DNA from: Bacillota bacterium
GTDB lineage: Bacteria > Bacillota > Clostridia > Christensenellales > SZUA-584
Direction of reading: 5' to 3'
Length of the DNA: 12,533 bases
NCBI GenBank assembly: GCA_023391105.1
Contig: JAEWBO010000036.1
Location: 1-12,533, forward strand
A program made the translations under genes and the position numbers. Below the pieces are notes generated by a model, which was not told the DNA's origin, searched no databases, and worked only from the letters and a program-made list of their open reading frames with translations. Shown here in pieces: positions 1 through 6,089 of the stretch; positions within the stretch are counted from its first letter, which is position 1, and every line of letters starts with the position of its first letter.

Positions 1-57
1 CTCATCATCGTCATTGCTGTTATAGTAAGCAATGCCAGCAGTAAGAAAAATAAATGA
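1..57 (+). CDS. C-terminal end of a membrane protein, probably a sugar ABC transporter permease (partial)
   Basis: Frame 1 is open from the window edge to a TGA at 55-57 and encodes 18 residues: a hydrophobic run (LIIVIAVIVS) followed by a short polar, lysine-rich tail ending KKNK. A final transmembrane helix with a short positively charged cytoplasmic tail is a common ending for membrane permeases. The next two genes are a sugar oxidoreductase and a sugar-binding lipoprotein, so a RbsC-like ABC permease is the likely identity, but that rests on context and hydrophobicity only. The stop codon is 16 bp before the start of the next gene, whose ribosome binding site begins at this stop, so the two are probably translated from one message. 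Confidence 0.6.
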   Translation, partial: LIIVIAVIVSNASSKKNK

Positions 58-73
58 AAGGAAGTATGAATTC

Positions 74-1342
74 ATGAAACAAGTCACAGCCATGCTAATC
101 GGAGCGGGCGACAGAGGAGCAAACGCATATGCCTCTTATGCATTCAATAATCCGGGGACAATGAAGTTTGTTGCTGTCGTAGAGTTTAACGAGGAAAGAA
201 GGAAACACTTCCAGAAGGTACATAATATCCCGGACGATATGGCGTTTGATAATTGGAATGATGCTTTTGCTAAAGGCAAGTTGGCTGATGCTGTGCTGAT
301 TTGTACTAATGAGAGCTATCATTATGAACCTACAAAACTTGCAATGTCTCAAGGGTATCACATACTCCTGGAAAAGCCTATTACCCAGTCGCCGGAGACC
401 AGCGTTGAAATCGGAGACATGGCTTCGGATTATGATAAGGTTTTTATGCTTTGCTATGTGCTTCGATACACACCATTCTTTGCCGAAATGAAGAAAGTAC
501 TGGATTCCGGTGTTATCGGAGATGTAAAAATAATTGTACATCAAGAAAACGTGGGTATGGCGCATTATTCTCATAGCTTTGTTCGCGGCACCTTCTCAAA
601 AGAAAGCGAAGCGGGTCCGATGATTCTTTCAAAATGCTGCCATGACATGGATATTATCAATTGGCTGACGGGCTCTTATTGTACACATTTATCGTCGTAT
701 TCGACACCGACATATTTCCGTCCGGAAAACGCTCCCGAGGGTGCGCCTCATCGCTGTACAGATGGTTGTCCTCATTCCGACACCTGCTATTTCTACGCTC
801 CTAAGATGTACTCTGCACCTCGTTCGGGCTTCAATGTGGACATGATATCTCTGGACAAAACCCCCGAGGGAAGAATGAAGGCGCTGGAGGAAGGGCGTTT
901 TGGCAGATGTGTGTATCACTGTGAAAACGATGTCGTGGATAATCAGATTATTAATATGAAATATGCAAATGGCGCTATTGTCTCATTTTCAATGTCTTCA
1001 TACTCCGAAGAATGTTATAGGGCTCTAAAGATTTGCGGGACAAAGGGTGAGATTATCGGAAATCTAGAGGAAAACAGCTTTATTATTAAGGAATTTGCGA
1101 CAGGGAAAAATGATGTTGTTAAGGTTTCCACTGTTTTGGACAGGCACAGCGGCGGTGACTATTTCCTTATGACCGATTTTGTAAAGCTGATCCGTGAAGG
1201 CAAGCAGGGAGGCCGCACAGAAACCAAGGGAGCTGTGGATAGTCATGTGATGTGTTTTGCCGCAGAAAAGTCCCGTAAGGAAGGCGTCGAAATCAATCTT
1301 GAACACTACAAGGATGAACTTAGAAAAAAGATCGAGAAGTAA
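74..1342 (+). CDS. Gfo/Idh/MocA family NAD(P)-dependent sugar oxidoreductase with a cysteine-rich insertion
   Basis: A 422-residue cytoplasmic dehydrogenase of the family that oxidises or epimerises sugars, inositols and their derivatives using bound NAD(P). The N-terminal Rossmann fold shows the dinucleotide loop IGAGDRG (residues 9-15), and the family EKP motif is at 100-102. A CCHDMD segment at 188-193 supplies the likely catalytic histidine/aspartate. Five cysteines cluster in the C-terminal domain: C228, C232, C238, C279 and C283. I recognise this arrangement from clostridial members of the family, but the substrate cannot be read from it. The start at 74 is chosen because AAAGGAAG (about 56-63) lies a good distance upstream. 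The frame is also open to an earlier ATG at 32, which would overlap the preceding gene and lacks a visible ribosome binding site. It lies between a probable permease and a sugar-binding protein, so it likely acts on the imported sugar or its derivative. Confidence 0.88.
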   Translation: MKQVTAMLIGAGDRGANAYASYAFNNPGTMKFVAVVEFNEERRKHFQKVHNIPDDMAFDNWNDAFAKGKLADAVLICTNESYHYEPTKLAMSQGYHILLEKPITQSPETSVEIGDMASDYDKVFMLCYVLRYTPFFAEMKKVLDSGVIGDVKIIVHQENVGMAHYSHSFVRGTFSKESEAGPMILSKCCHDMDIINWLTGSYCTHLSSYSTPTYFRPENAPEGAPHRCTDGCPHSDTCYFYAPKMYSAPRSGFNVDMISLDKTPEGRMKALEEGRFGRCVYHCENDVVDNQIINMKYANGAIVSFSMSSYSEECYRALKICGTKGEIIGNLEENSFIIKEFATGKNDVVKVSTVLDRHSGGDYFLMTDFVKLIREGKQGGRTETKGAVDSHVMCFAAEKSRKEGVEINLEHYKDELRKKIEK

Positions 1343-1379
1343 GTGCAATAGGGATTGATTTAGTTAATTAAGTAATGAT

Positions 1380-1400
1380 TTGTCATCTGTTTGATGACGA
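1380..1400 (+). promoter_or_regulatory. Intergenic hairpin between oxidoreductase and binding-protein genes
   Basis: GTCATC (1382-1387) and GATGAC (1393-1398) form a perfect 6-bp stem with a 5-base loop, extendable by a G-U and an A-U pair. It is followed by TTAAAAA rather than a U-tract, so it is not a standard terminator. It sits 25 bases before the start of the sugar-binding protein gene. Hairpins here in sugar transport operons can stabilise the downstream message so that the binding protein is made in excess; that role is inferred. Confidence 0.4.
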
Positions 1401-1425
1401 TTAAAAAGAAGGGGAGATATTAATT

Positions 1426-2487
1426 ATGAAAAAGAGCAATTGGATTATGTTGTTGGCAATTGTGCTGCTGGTTTCATTTACACTGGCAGCCTGCGCTCCT
1501 AAAGCCGAAGAACCCACGGCAGAGGTGCCATCGGCTGAGCAGCCATCGGCTGAGCAGCCCCAAAGCGAAGAGCCCGATTCAGAGCAGCCTGAAGAGACAT
1601 TTGTATTTGGTCAAATCGCCCACGATAAGAATATCGAATGGGTGAAATATGGAAGCGAAGCCTTTGAAGCTGCTTGCATAGACATGGGTGTTGAACCCGT
1701 AATTGTGGATGCGCAAAATAATATGGAAAAGGTTCTTGCTGGTATGGAAGACTTACTGGCAAGGGGTGTGGACGCTGTTTCCGTTTATTCCTTCAGCCCA
1801 GACCTTGATGCGCGTGTAGCCAAGATGGCAAGAGAAGCAGGAATCCCCATCGTGTTTGAAAATGCGGTTCCTGGAGATGATGTTGACAGAGATTCTGTTA
1901 CCTGCTGCACCTACTATGATATCGGCTATGCTGTTGCGGAGTTTATTGGAGAAAAGTATCCCGGTAAAAAGTTTGCCTTTGTGATGGGACAGCCCGGTAT
2001 GAATATCACTGAGCCGTATGTCCAAGGCCTTGAAGATGCTATAAGTGCTGGCGCACAATGTGAATTGGTTGAGATGCTTTCCACCAACTGGACCGCGGAA
2101 GAAGCCATGTCACAGACAGAGACGTTGATACAGTCCGGAAAGCAGTATGATGTTATATTTGCTAACAACGAGCAGATTGCACAGGGCGTGCTCAACGCAT
2201 TGGATGCAGCTGGTCTCAAGGGCAAAATCCCTGTTGTCGCAACAGGCGGAAGCCCGCTGGGCATTCAAATGCTTAGTGATGGTGACCTCGACGCCACCAT
2301 TGCCGCTCCGACTTCTTATATGGGTGCCATGTCTGCAAAGAAACTCTATGCACTTGTTAACGGCGAGACGGTCGAGGAAATGACATACGTGCCGCTGCTT
2401 CCCGCTACCAAAGAGAATGTCGATGCGATCGTTCCTTGGGAGTATGGTCCTAAAGTTATTGAAGCCGTAGGCGGTCTGCCGAACTAA
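1426..2487 (+). CDS. Sugar ABC transporter substrate-binding lipoprotein (ribose/TolB-type, periplasmic-binding family)
   Basis: A 353-residue extracellular solute receptor for a sugar ABC importer. Residues 1-23 are a lipoprotein signal peptide: KK, a hydrophobic core, and the lipobox LAAC with C23 as the lipidated cysteine. Residues 24-57 form an acidic, proline-rich linker containing two copies of PSAEQ. The remainder from about residue 58 is a two-lobe type I binding domain of the RbsB-like class, with typical phrases such as the VFGQIAHDKN start, DLLARGVDAVSVYS, AREAGIPIV and YDVIFANNEQIAQGVLNAL. An AAGGGGAG ribosome binding site precedes the ATG. It is the last gene of the operon and is closed by the terminator at 2524-2567. 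The cargo is probably a monosaccharide or inositol-like compound, but residues alone do not settle this. Confidence 0.9.
   Translation: MKKSNWIMLLAIVLLVSFTLAACAPKAEEPTAEVPSAEQPSAEQPQSEEPDSEQPEETFVFGQIAHDKNIEWVKYGSEAFEAACIDMGVEPVIVDAQNNMEKVLAGMEDLLARGVDAVSVYSFSPDLDARVAKMAREAGIPIVFENAVPGDDVDRDSVTCCTYYDIGYAVAEFIGEKYPGKKFAFVMGQPGMNITEPYVQGLEDAISAGAQCELVEMLSTNWTAEEAMSQTETLIQSGKQYDVIFANNEQIAQGVLNALDAAGLKGKIPVVATGGSPLGIQMLSDGDLDATIAAPTSYMGAMSAKKLYALVNGETVEEMTYVPLLPATKENVDAIVPWEYGPKVIEAVGGLPN
1528..1557 (+). repeat. 15-bp tandem repeat, two copies, in the lipoprotein linker
   Basis: CCATCGGCTGAGCAG occurs twice back to back with no mismatch (1528-1542 and 1543-1557), encoding PSAEQ twice in the linker between the lipidated cysteine and the binding domain. 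Being 15 bp, copy changes would keep the reading frame and only lengthen or shorten the tether. Confidence 0.85.
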
Positions 2488-2523
2488 TTTTGACACAAAG
2501 TAAGAATAAGTTCTAAGACTGTG

Positions 2524-2567
2524 AAAAGAACCCCAATGCCAACAGACGGCAAAGGGGTTCTTTTATT
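2524..2567 (+). terminator. Rho-independent terminator of the sugar operon
   Basis: AAAAGAACCCC (2524-2534) pairs perfectly with GGGGTTCTTTT (2554-2564). An inner TGCC/GGCA stem (2537-2540 with 2548-2551) continues the hairpin, and the right arm runs into the T-tract. It starts 36 bases after the stop of the binding-protein gene. The A-rich left side makes it potentially bidirectional, though no gene on the - strand needs it. Confidence 0.9.
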
Positions 2568-2610
2568 GTACACTTTAGTGTGGTTTTGGGAATGCAAGCG
2601 GACAAAACCA

Positions 2611-2785
2611 AAATAAACCACCGGTCTCTGCCGGTGAAGGGAGCTGAGCTTTAACTTTAAGAAAAAACCTCCGATGATAAGAAGATGAAGGTTTGCCGAC
2701 CGCATCATCAACAAAGGAGATAGTCCAATGGACATAAATAGTTTAGCACATACGGTGTGGAATGTAAGTATCACATCATATGTGA
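2611..2785 (+). mobile_element. Remnant of the left end of an IS200/IS605-family insertion sequence
   Basis: The order seen here matches the left end of IS200-type elements as I know them. First is a short perfect hairpin, CACCGG/CCGGTG (2619-2624 with 2631-2636), as used for recognition by the TnpA transposase. Next is a leader with AAACCT (2665-2670) pairing with AGGTTT (2689-2694). Then come an AAAGGAG ribosome binding site and the start of a TnpA-like reading frame at 2728. Similarity stops at about 2780; no catalytic part and no convincing right end follow. The exact left boundary is uncertain because these elements lack terminal inverted repeats and target duplications. A TGGTTTT/AAAACCA inverted repeat (2581-2587 with 2604-2610) just upstream may belong to the end. 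Confidence 0.6.
2728..2780 (+). pseudogene. tnpA: Truncated, frameshifted start of an IS200-type transposase (tnpA remnant)
   Basis: From ATG 2728 the sequence reads MDINSLAHTVWN, then continues one frame over as CKYHII. Together these resemble the opening of IS200/IS605 TnpA proteins (SLAHT.WNCKYHIVFAPKYR, from memory). One base appears lost near 2763, where TGGAATTGT would be expected and TGGAATGT is present. After about 2780 no further TnpA residues are visible: the HUH histidine pair and the catalytic tyrosine are missing, so the gene is dead. A good ribosome binding site (AAAGGAG, 2713-2719) remains 8 bases before the ATG. Confidence 0.65.
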
Positions 2786-3040
2786 CCTTTCCCCCACAAA
2801 GCCTCACGTCTTCGCGGGGCCCCGAGATAAAGGCGGGCGAGACGTCGTGATAGGGAGCGCAGCGACCGGAGCGAACCCTAGTTTCGCTGCCACGTCTGAG
2901 CAAACTTTGCTCCACTCGAAAGCAACTCTTGGACGGTCTTTGGCGACTGGCCCGATTCAACAAAGTAAGTTCAACATGTACGTGCTTTTTTATGTCATGA
3001 ACCCATTCGCCGCGTCATACATTATAAGACCAAATTATTT
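2786..3040. other. GC-rich gene-free stretch with overlapping inverted repeats
   Basis: No convincing gene is present. Several short inverted repeats overlap: GCAGCGA (2859-2865) with TCGCTGC (2884-2890); TAGGG (2851-2855) with CCCTA (2876-2880); the near-palindrome GAGCAAA-C-TTTGCTC (about 2899-2913); and a GGGGCCCC palindrome near 2816-2823. CACGTCT occurs twice on the + strand and is nearly matched inverted in between. The stretch could be the interior or far end of the decayed insertion element or another degenerate repeat; I cannot assign it. Confidence 0.4.
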
Positions 3041-3055
3041 GTGAGGCGAGGTTTT

Positions 3056-3712
3056 ATGGCACACTGTCCATACAGCTTTTTTGACTACCGCATGGAGGCG
3101 GGGGAGACGTTTGCGTCGCTCGCGGGTAAATTCAGGATACCTGAGCGGGCGATACTTGAGCATAACAAGGGGATGCAGCCGGGCGCGGGGCGGCGGGTGC
3201 GGATTCCTTGCGCGTGCGGCGGGTGCACGCGCGGCGCGTTCTACGCGATACGCAAGGGCGAATCGCTGCTGCAAATCGCTCGGCGGAATGGGCTGGATCT
3301 GACCGATTTGCTTAAAGCCAATCCGTATCTGAACCCCGGCTATTACATTCCCGGGCAGGTGATCGTGATACCGCCCGCGCGCATGCGCGCCAAAAGCGAC
3401 ACCTATATAGTGGAGGAGGATGAAGGCGTCTTTGACGTGCTGCGCAAATTCCGCATGGATTTCACCACCTTTTGCATGCTGAATCCGGATATCAGCCCGA
3501 TGACGATTAAAGGCGGACAGCGCGTACATGTGTCACCGAGAGCCGAGACCATGAAAAACGGCCGCTGGTATACGATGGAGCAGGGAGAAACGCTGCTAAG
3601 CGTGGCGCAAAGCCACAGCATCCCTGTAAGCACTTTGCTGGGACTTAACGATCATCTGCGCCCGAGCGACTTCAAGGAGGGCGCAAGGGTGCGCGTTCCA
3701 AACAGCAAATAG
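3056..3712 (+). CDS. Four-LysM-domain protein without a signal peptide
   Basis: A 218-residue protein made almost entirely of four LysM-like modules, the fold that binds N-acetylglucosamine in peptidoglycan and chitin. The modules lie at about 11-51, 63-107, 117-161 and 172-215. Each shows the Y.(M/I/V)..GE(T/S) opening, a central ...LL..N segment and a G..(V/I).(V/I)P ending. Module 3 is the most divergent (IVEEDEGVFDVL). There is no signal peptide, no transmembrane segment and no catalytic domain. Five cysteines are present (4, 52, 54, 57, 140), with CACGGC between modules 1 and 2. The start at 3056 is preferred because GAGGCGAGG (3042-3050) lies 5 bases before it; the frame also allows GTG at 3041, which has no ribosome binding site. 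Lack of export signals suggests mother-cell assembly into a spore layer (as for SafA-type proteins) or an unusual export route; this is inference. Confidence 0.82.
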   Translation: MAHCPYSFFDYRMEAGETFASLAGKFRIPERAILEHNKGMQPGAGRRVRIPCACGGCTRGAFYAIRKGESLLQIARRNGLDLTDLLKANPYLNPGYYIPGQVIVIPPARMRAKSDTYIVEEDEGVFDVLRKFRMDFTTFCMLNPDISPMTIKGGQRVHVSPRAETMKNGRWYTMEQGETLLSVAQSHSIPVSTLLGLNDHLRPSDFKEGARVRVPNSK

Positions 3713-3716
3713 CGCC

Positions 3717-3745
3717 TTGCGCGGTTTTCTCTTTTACAGTAGAAT
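3717..3745 (+). promoter_or_regulatory. Possible promoter of dapL
   Basis: TAGAAT (3740-3745, five of six consensus bases) has TTGCGC (3717-3722) exactly 17 bases upstream as a weak -35. An alternative pairing is TTTACA (3733-3738) with the A+T-rich TAAATC region near 3756. Only 70 bases separate the LysM gene from dapL, so read-through transcription is also possible. Confidence 0.35.
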
Positions 3746-3782
3746 GATATGGAAATAAATCGCTTTAAAAGGGGAGCCGCAC

Positions 3783-4994
3783 ATGATACTGATTAACGAG
3801 AATTACTTAGCACTCAAAGGGAGCTATCTTTTTTCCGAGATGGCCAAAAGGATAAATGCGCACGGCGGAGATATCATCAAACTGGGTATCGGTGACGTGA
3901 CACGCCCGCTGCCTGCTGCAGTGGTAGACGCAATGAAAAAAGCGGTGGACGATATGGCCACCGCGCAAGGCTTTCACGGCTACGGACCGGAGCAGGGCTA
4001 CGCGTGGCTGCGCGAAGCCATCGCCGCGAACGACTATGCGGGCCTTGGGATCGAAGCGGATGAGATATTCGTCTCGGACGGCGCGAAATGCGACACAGGC
4101 AATATACAGGAACTGTTTTCACCGATGTGCGACATTGCCGTGCTTGATCCCGTTTATCCTGTCTACGTGGATACCAACGTCATGGCGGGGCGCGCGGGCG
4201 ATTTTGATGAATCCAAAAACGCTTATACGAATATCACATATCTGCCGTGCAGTGCGGACAACGGCTTTAAGCCTGCGCTGCCGCAAAAGAACGTGGATAT
4301 CATCTATCTTTGCTATCCCAACAATCCGACAGGCACGGTGCTGACCAAGGACGAGCTGACGCAGTGGGTGAACTATGCGAGGAAGACGGGCGCGCTGATA
4401 CTGTTTGATGCGGCGTATGAAGCGTTTATCCGCGAGGATAACGTGCCGCACAGCATCTATGAAATTGAAGGCGCCAAGGAAGTGGCGATTGAGTTCCGCA
4501 GCTACTCCAAAACCGCTGGCTTCACGGGTACACGCTGCGCGTTTGCTGTCGTGCCCAAAGTGCTGATGGGCGCGGATAGCGACGGTGAGCTGCATTCGCT
4601 CAACGCCATGTGGAACCGCAGGCATACCACCAAGTTCAACGGCGTGCCGTATATCACGCAGAAGGGCGCGCTTGCGTGCTATTCGGACGAAGGCAAGGAA
4701 GAAATTAAGGAAACGATCAATTTCTATCTCGGCAACGCCAAGATCATTCGTGAAGGTCTGCAAAGCATGGGCATCGATTGCTGGGGCGGCGTGAATTCAC
4801 CGTACATCTGGCTCAAAACACCGGGCGGCATGCCGTCTTGGGATTTCTTCGACAGATTGCTGGATGCAGGTGTCGCGGGAACGCCGGGCGCAGGCTTTGG
4901 CAGCGCTGGCGAAGGGTATTTTCGCCTGACCGCGTTCAACACCAAAGAAAATACGCTCAAGGCGATGGAGAGGTTCTCTTCGCTGAAACTGTAA
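3783..4994 (+). CDS. dapL: LL-diaminopimelate aminotransferase
   Basis: A 403-residue PLP-dependent class I/II aminotransferase (EC 2.6.1.83). It converts tetrahydrodipicolinate directly to LL-diaminopimelate with glutamate as amino donor, bypassing the succinyl or acetyl steps of lysine and cell-wall precursor synthesis. Family hallmarks are clear: the GIGDVTRPLP segment near residues 36-45, FHGYGPEQGY, SDGAKCDTGNIQELF, CYPNNPTGTV, and the PLP site SYSKTAGFTGTRCAF with K243 as the expected Schiff-base lysine. Length and full co-linearity match the family, and I see no missing key residue. GGGGAG (3771-3776) lies 6 bases before the ATG. It follows the LysM gene and is followed 24 bp later by an EFR1-type ferredoxin gene that may share its transcript. 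DapL is typical of Clostridia among the Firmicutes, of plants and of some archaea. Confidence 0.95.
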   Translation: MILINENYLALKGSYLFSEMAKRINAHGGDIIKLGIGDVTRPLPAAVVDAMKKAVDDMATAQGFHGYGPEQGYAWLREAIAANDYAGLGIEADEIFVSDGAKCDTGNIQELFSPMCDIAVLDPVYPVYVDTNVMAGRAGDFDESKNAYTNITYLPCSADNGFKPALPQKNVDIIYLCYPNNPTGTVLTKDELTQWVNYARKTGALILFDAAYEAFIREDNVPHSIYEIEGAKEVAIEFRSYSKTAGFTGTRCAFAVVPKVLMGADSDGELHSLNAMWNRRHTTKFNGVPYITQKGALACYSDEGKEEIKETINFYLGNAKIIREGLQSMGIDCWGGVNSPYIWLKTPGGMPSWDFFDRLLDAGVAGTPGAGFGSAGEGYFRLTAFNTKENTLKAMERFSSLKL

Positions 4995-5018
4995 ATATTA
5001 TTGAGAGAAGACTTGAAT

Positions 5019-5915
5019 ATGTCGGTTAAGAATGCGCTGATAGTCTATTTCTCTGGGACAGGCGGCACGGCACGCGCGGCGGAAGCAGTTGAGACTGCGC
5101 TAAAAAAATGCGGTGTCAGTGTGAACAAGCAAGAAATTCGTCATGATAATGTGATTCGTAACGGCGACGAAGACTTGCTCGTGCTGCTGTTTGCGGTGCA
5201 TGCCGCGAACGCGCCCGAACCCGTGTACCGCTGGCTGGAGCAGTTGACGGCTGTGCAGGGCATCCCCGCCGCCGTGCTTGCGGTTTCGGGCGGCGGCGAG
5301 ATATTTCCGAACAAAGCGTGCCGCTTAAGCAGCATCAAGCGCCTTCGTAAAAAAGGCTATGATGTGACATATGAGGACATGCTTGTGATGCCGTCTAATA
5401 TGATGCTGGCCGCACCGGACAGCCTTGCTGTGAAGCTGCTGCACACGCTGCCGCTCAAAACGCAGAAAATTGCAGATGACCTGCTAGCAGGGGTGAGAAG
5501 GCGCACAAAACCGGGGTTGCTTAACCGATTTATGTCTGCGGTGTGCGAGCTTGAGAAGAAGGGCTGCTATCATTTTGGCAGGGGGCTTTATGCAGAGAAA
5601 GCCTGTACGGGCTGCGGCTGGTGCGCGAAGCAGTGCCCGTGCGGCAACATCAGCATGATGGAAGGCAAACCGGTATTTTCGAATCAATGCGTGATGTGCT
5701 TTCGGTGTGTGCACGGATGTCCGAGCCATGCGATAAAGGCCAAGCGGCTTGGTTTCCTGCTTAACAAGCAAGGCTTTGACATAAGCCGGTTTGACAAGAT
5801 CGAGGATATTCCTGATACAGCAACCAAAAGCATGCTGTGGAAAGGCGTGAATCGGTATTTAAACGGTGACAAAAAATTATATATGAACATCGATAGGACG
5901 GTACCGAGAGGATAG
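5019..5915 (+). CDS. EFR1-family protein: flavodoxin-like domain plus two [4Fe-4S] ferredoxin clusters
   Basis: A 298-residue cytoplasmic redox protein. The N-terminal half is flavodoxin-like: a hydrophobic first strand (ALIVYF) followed by the phosphate-binding loop SGTGGT. The C-terminal part carries two bacterial ferredoxin motifs. Cluster I uses C196, C199, C202 and C206 followed by P (CTGCGWCAKQCP); cluster II uses C224, C227, C230 and C234 followed by P (CVMCFRCVHGCP). Both sets are complete. The order matches proteins annotated as EFR1 family ferredoxins, common in anaerobic Firmicutes, with no firmly established partner. ATG 5019 is chosen because GAGAGAAG (5003-5010) lies 8 bases upstream; the frame also opens at TTG 5001, which has no clear ribosome binding site. 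It starts 24 bp after dapL and ends inside its own terminator hairpin. Confidence 0.88.
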   Translation: MSVKNALIVYFSGTGGTARAAEAVETALKKCGVSVNKQEIRHDNVIRNGDEDLLVLLFAVHAANAPEPVYRWLEQLTAVQGIPAAVLAVSGGGEIFPNKACRLSSIKRLRKKGYDVTYEDMLVMPSNMMLAAPDSLAVKLLHTLPLKTQKIADDLLAGVRRRTKPGLLNRFMSAVCELEKKGCYHFGRGLYAEKACTGCGWCAKQCPCGNISMMEGKPVFSNQCVMCFRCVHGCPSHAIKAKRLGFLLNKQGFDISRFDKIEDIPDTATKSMLWKGVNRYLNGDKKLYMNIDRTVPRG

Positions 5916-5926
5916 CCGTCCTTTTA
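5895..5926 (+). terminator. Rho-independent terminator overlapping the end of the EFR1 gene
   Basis: AGGACGG (5895-5901) pairs perfectly with CCGTCCT (5916-5922), followed by TTTTA. The left arm lies inside the last codons of the ferredoxin gene and its TAG stop (5913-5915) is in the loop, so the stem forms directly at the gene end. Confidence 0.75.
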
Positions 5927-5959
5927 CTGTATAGGAAATAGGTAAAGGGAATTATGAAA

Positions 5960-5988
5960 TTGATAAGCATGTGAACAATGCCTAACGT
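5960..5988 (+). promoter_or_regulatory. Possible weak promoter upstream of the 325-residue gene
   Basis: TTGATA (5960-5965) is followed after 17 bases by TAACGT (5983-5988), a good -35 with a poor -10. The gene downstream lies beyond a terminator, so some promoter should exist between 5923 and 6090. This is the best pairing I could find, but the whole interval is A+T-rich and a second TATAAC at 6051-6056 is an alternative -10. The 10-mer AACAATGCCT occurs twice here (5974-5983 and 6054-6063). Confidence 0.25.
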
Positions 5989-6089
5989 ATCAATAATCGA
6001 GGCACAGGAATTTAGTGGTAAAGATTTATCCAAAATATGCCGATATAGCATATAACAATGCCTTTGTGCAACAAAACAGAGGGAGAACA

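Noticed and set aside
2484..2963. 159-codon open frame on the - strand through the operon terminator
   Set aside because: It crosses a perfect terminator and the IS200 remnant, reads low-complexity Arg/Ser/Leu-rich residues with no recognisable domain, and has no convincing ribosome binding site.
2757..3044. 95-codon + strand frame after the tnpA start
   Set aside because: Only its first few residues (CKYHII) look like TnpA; the rest resembles no protein. It is the frameshifted tail of the remnant, not a gene.
3377..3390. 14-bp perfect palindrome GCGCGCATGCGCGC in the LysM gene
   Set aside because: It lies in an arginine/alanine-coding stretch between modules 2 and 3 in a very GC-rich region; codon choice explains it without a regulatory role.
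4119..4763. 214-codon open frame antisense to dapL
   Set aside because: Shadow of a well-conserved aminotransferase gene in GC-rich codons; His/Arg-rich translation without motifs.
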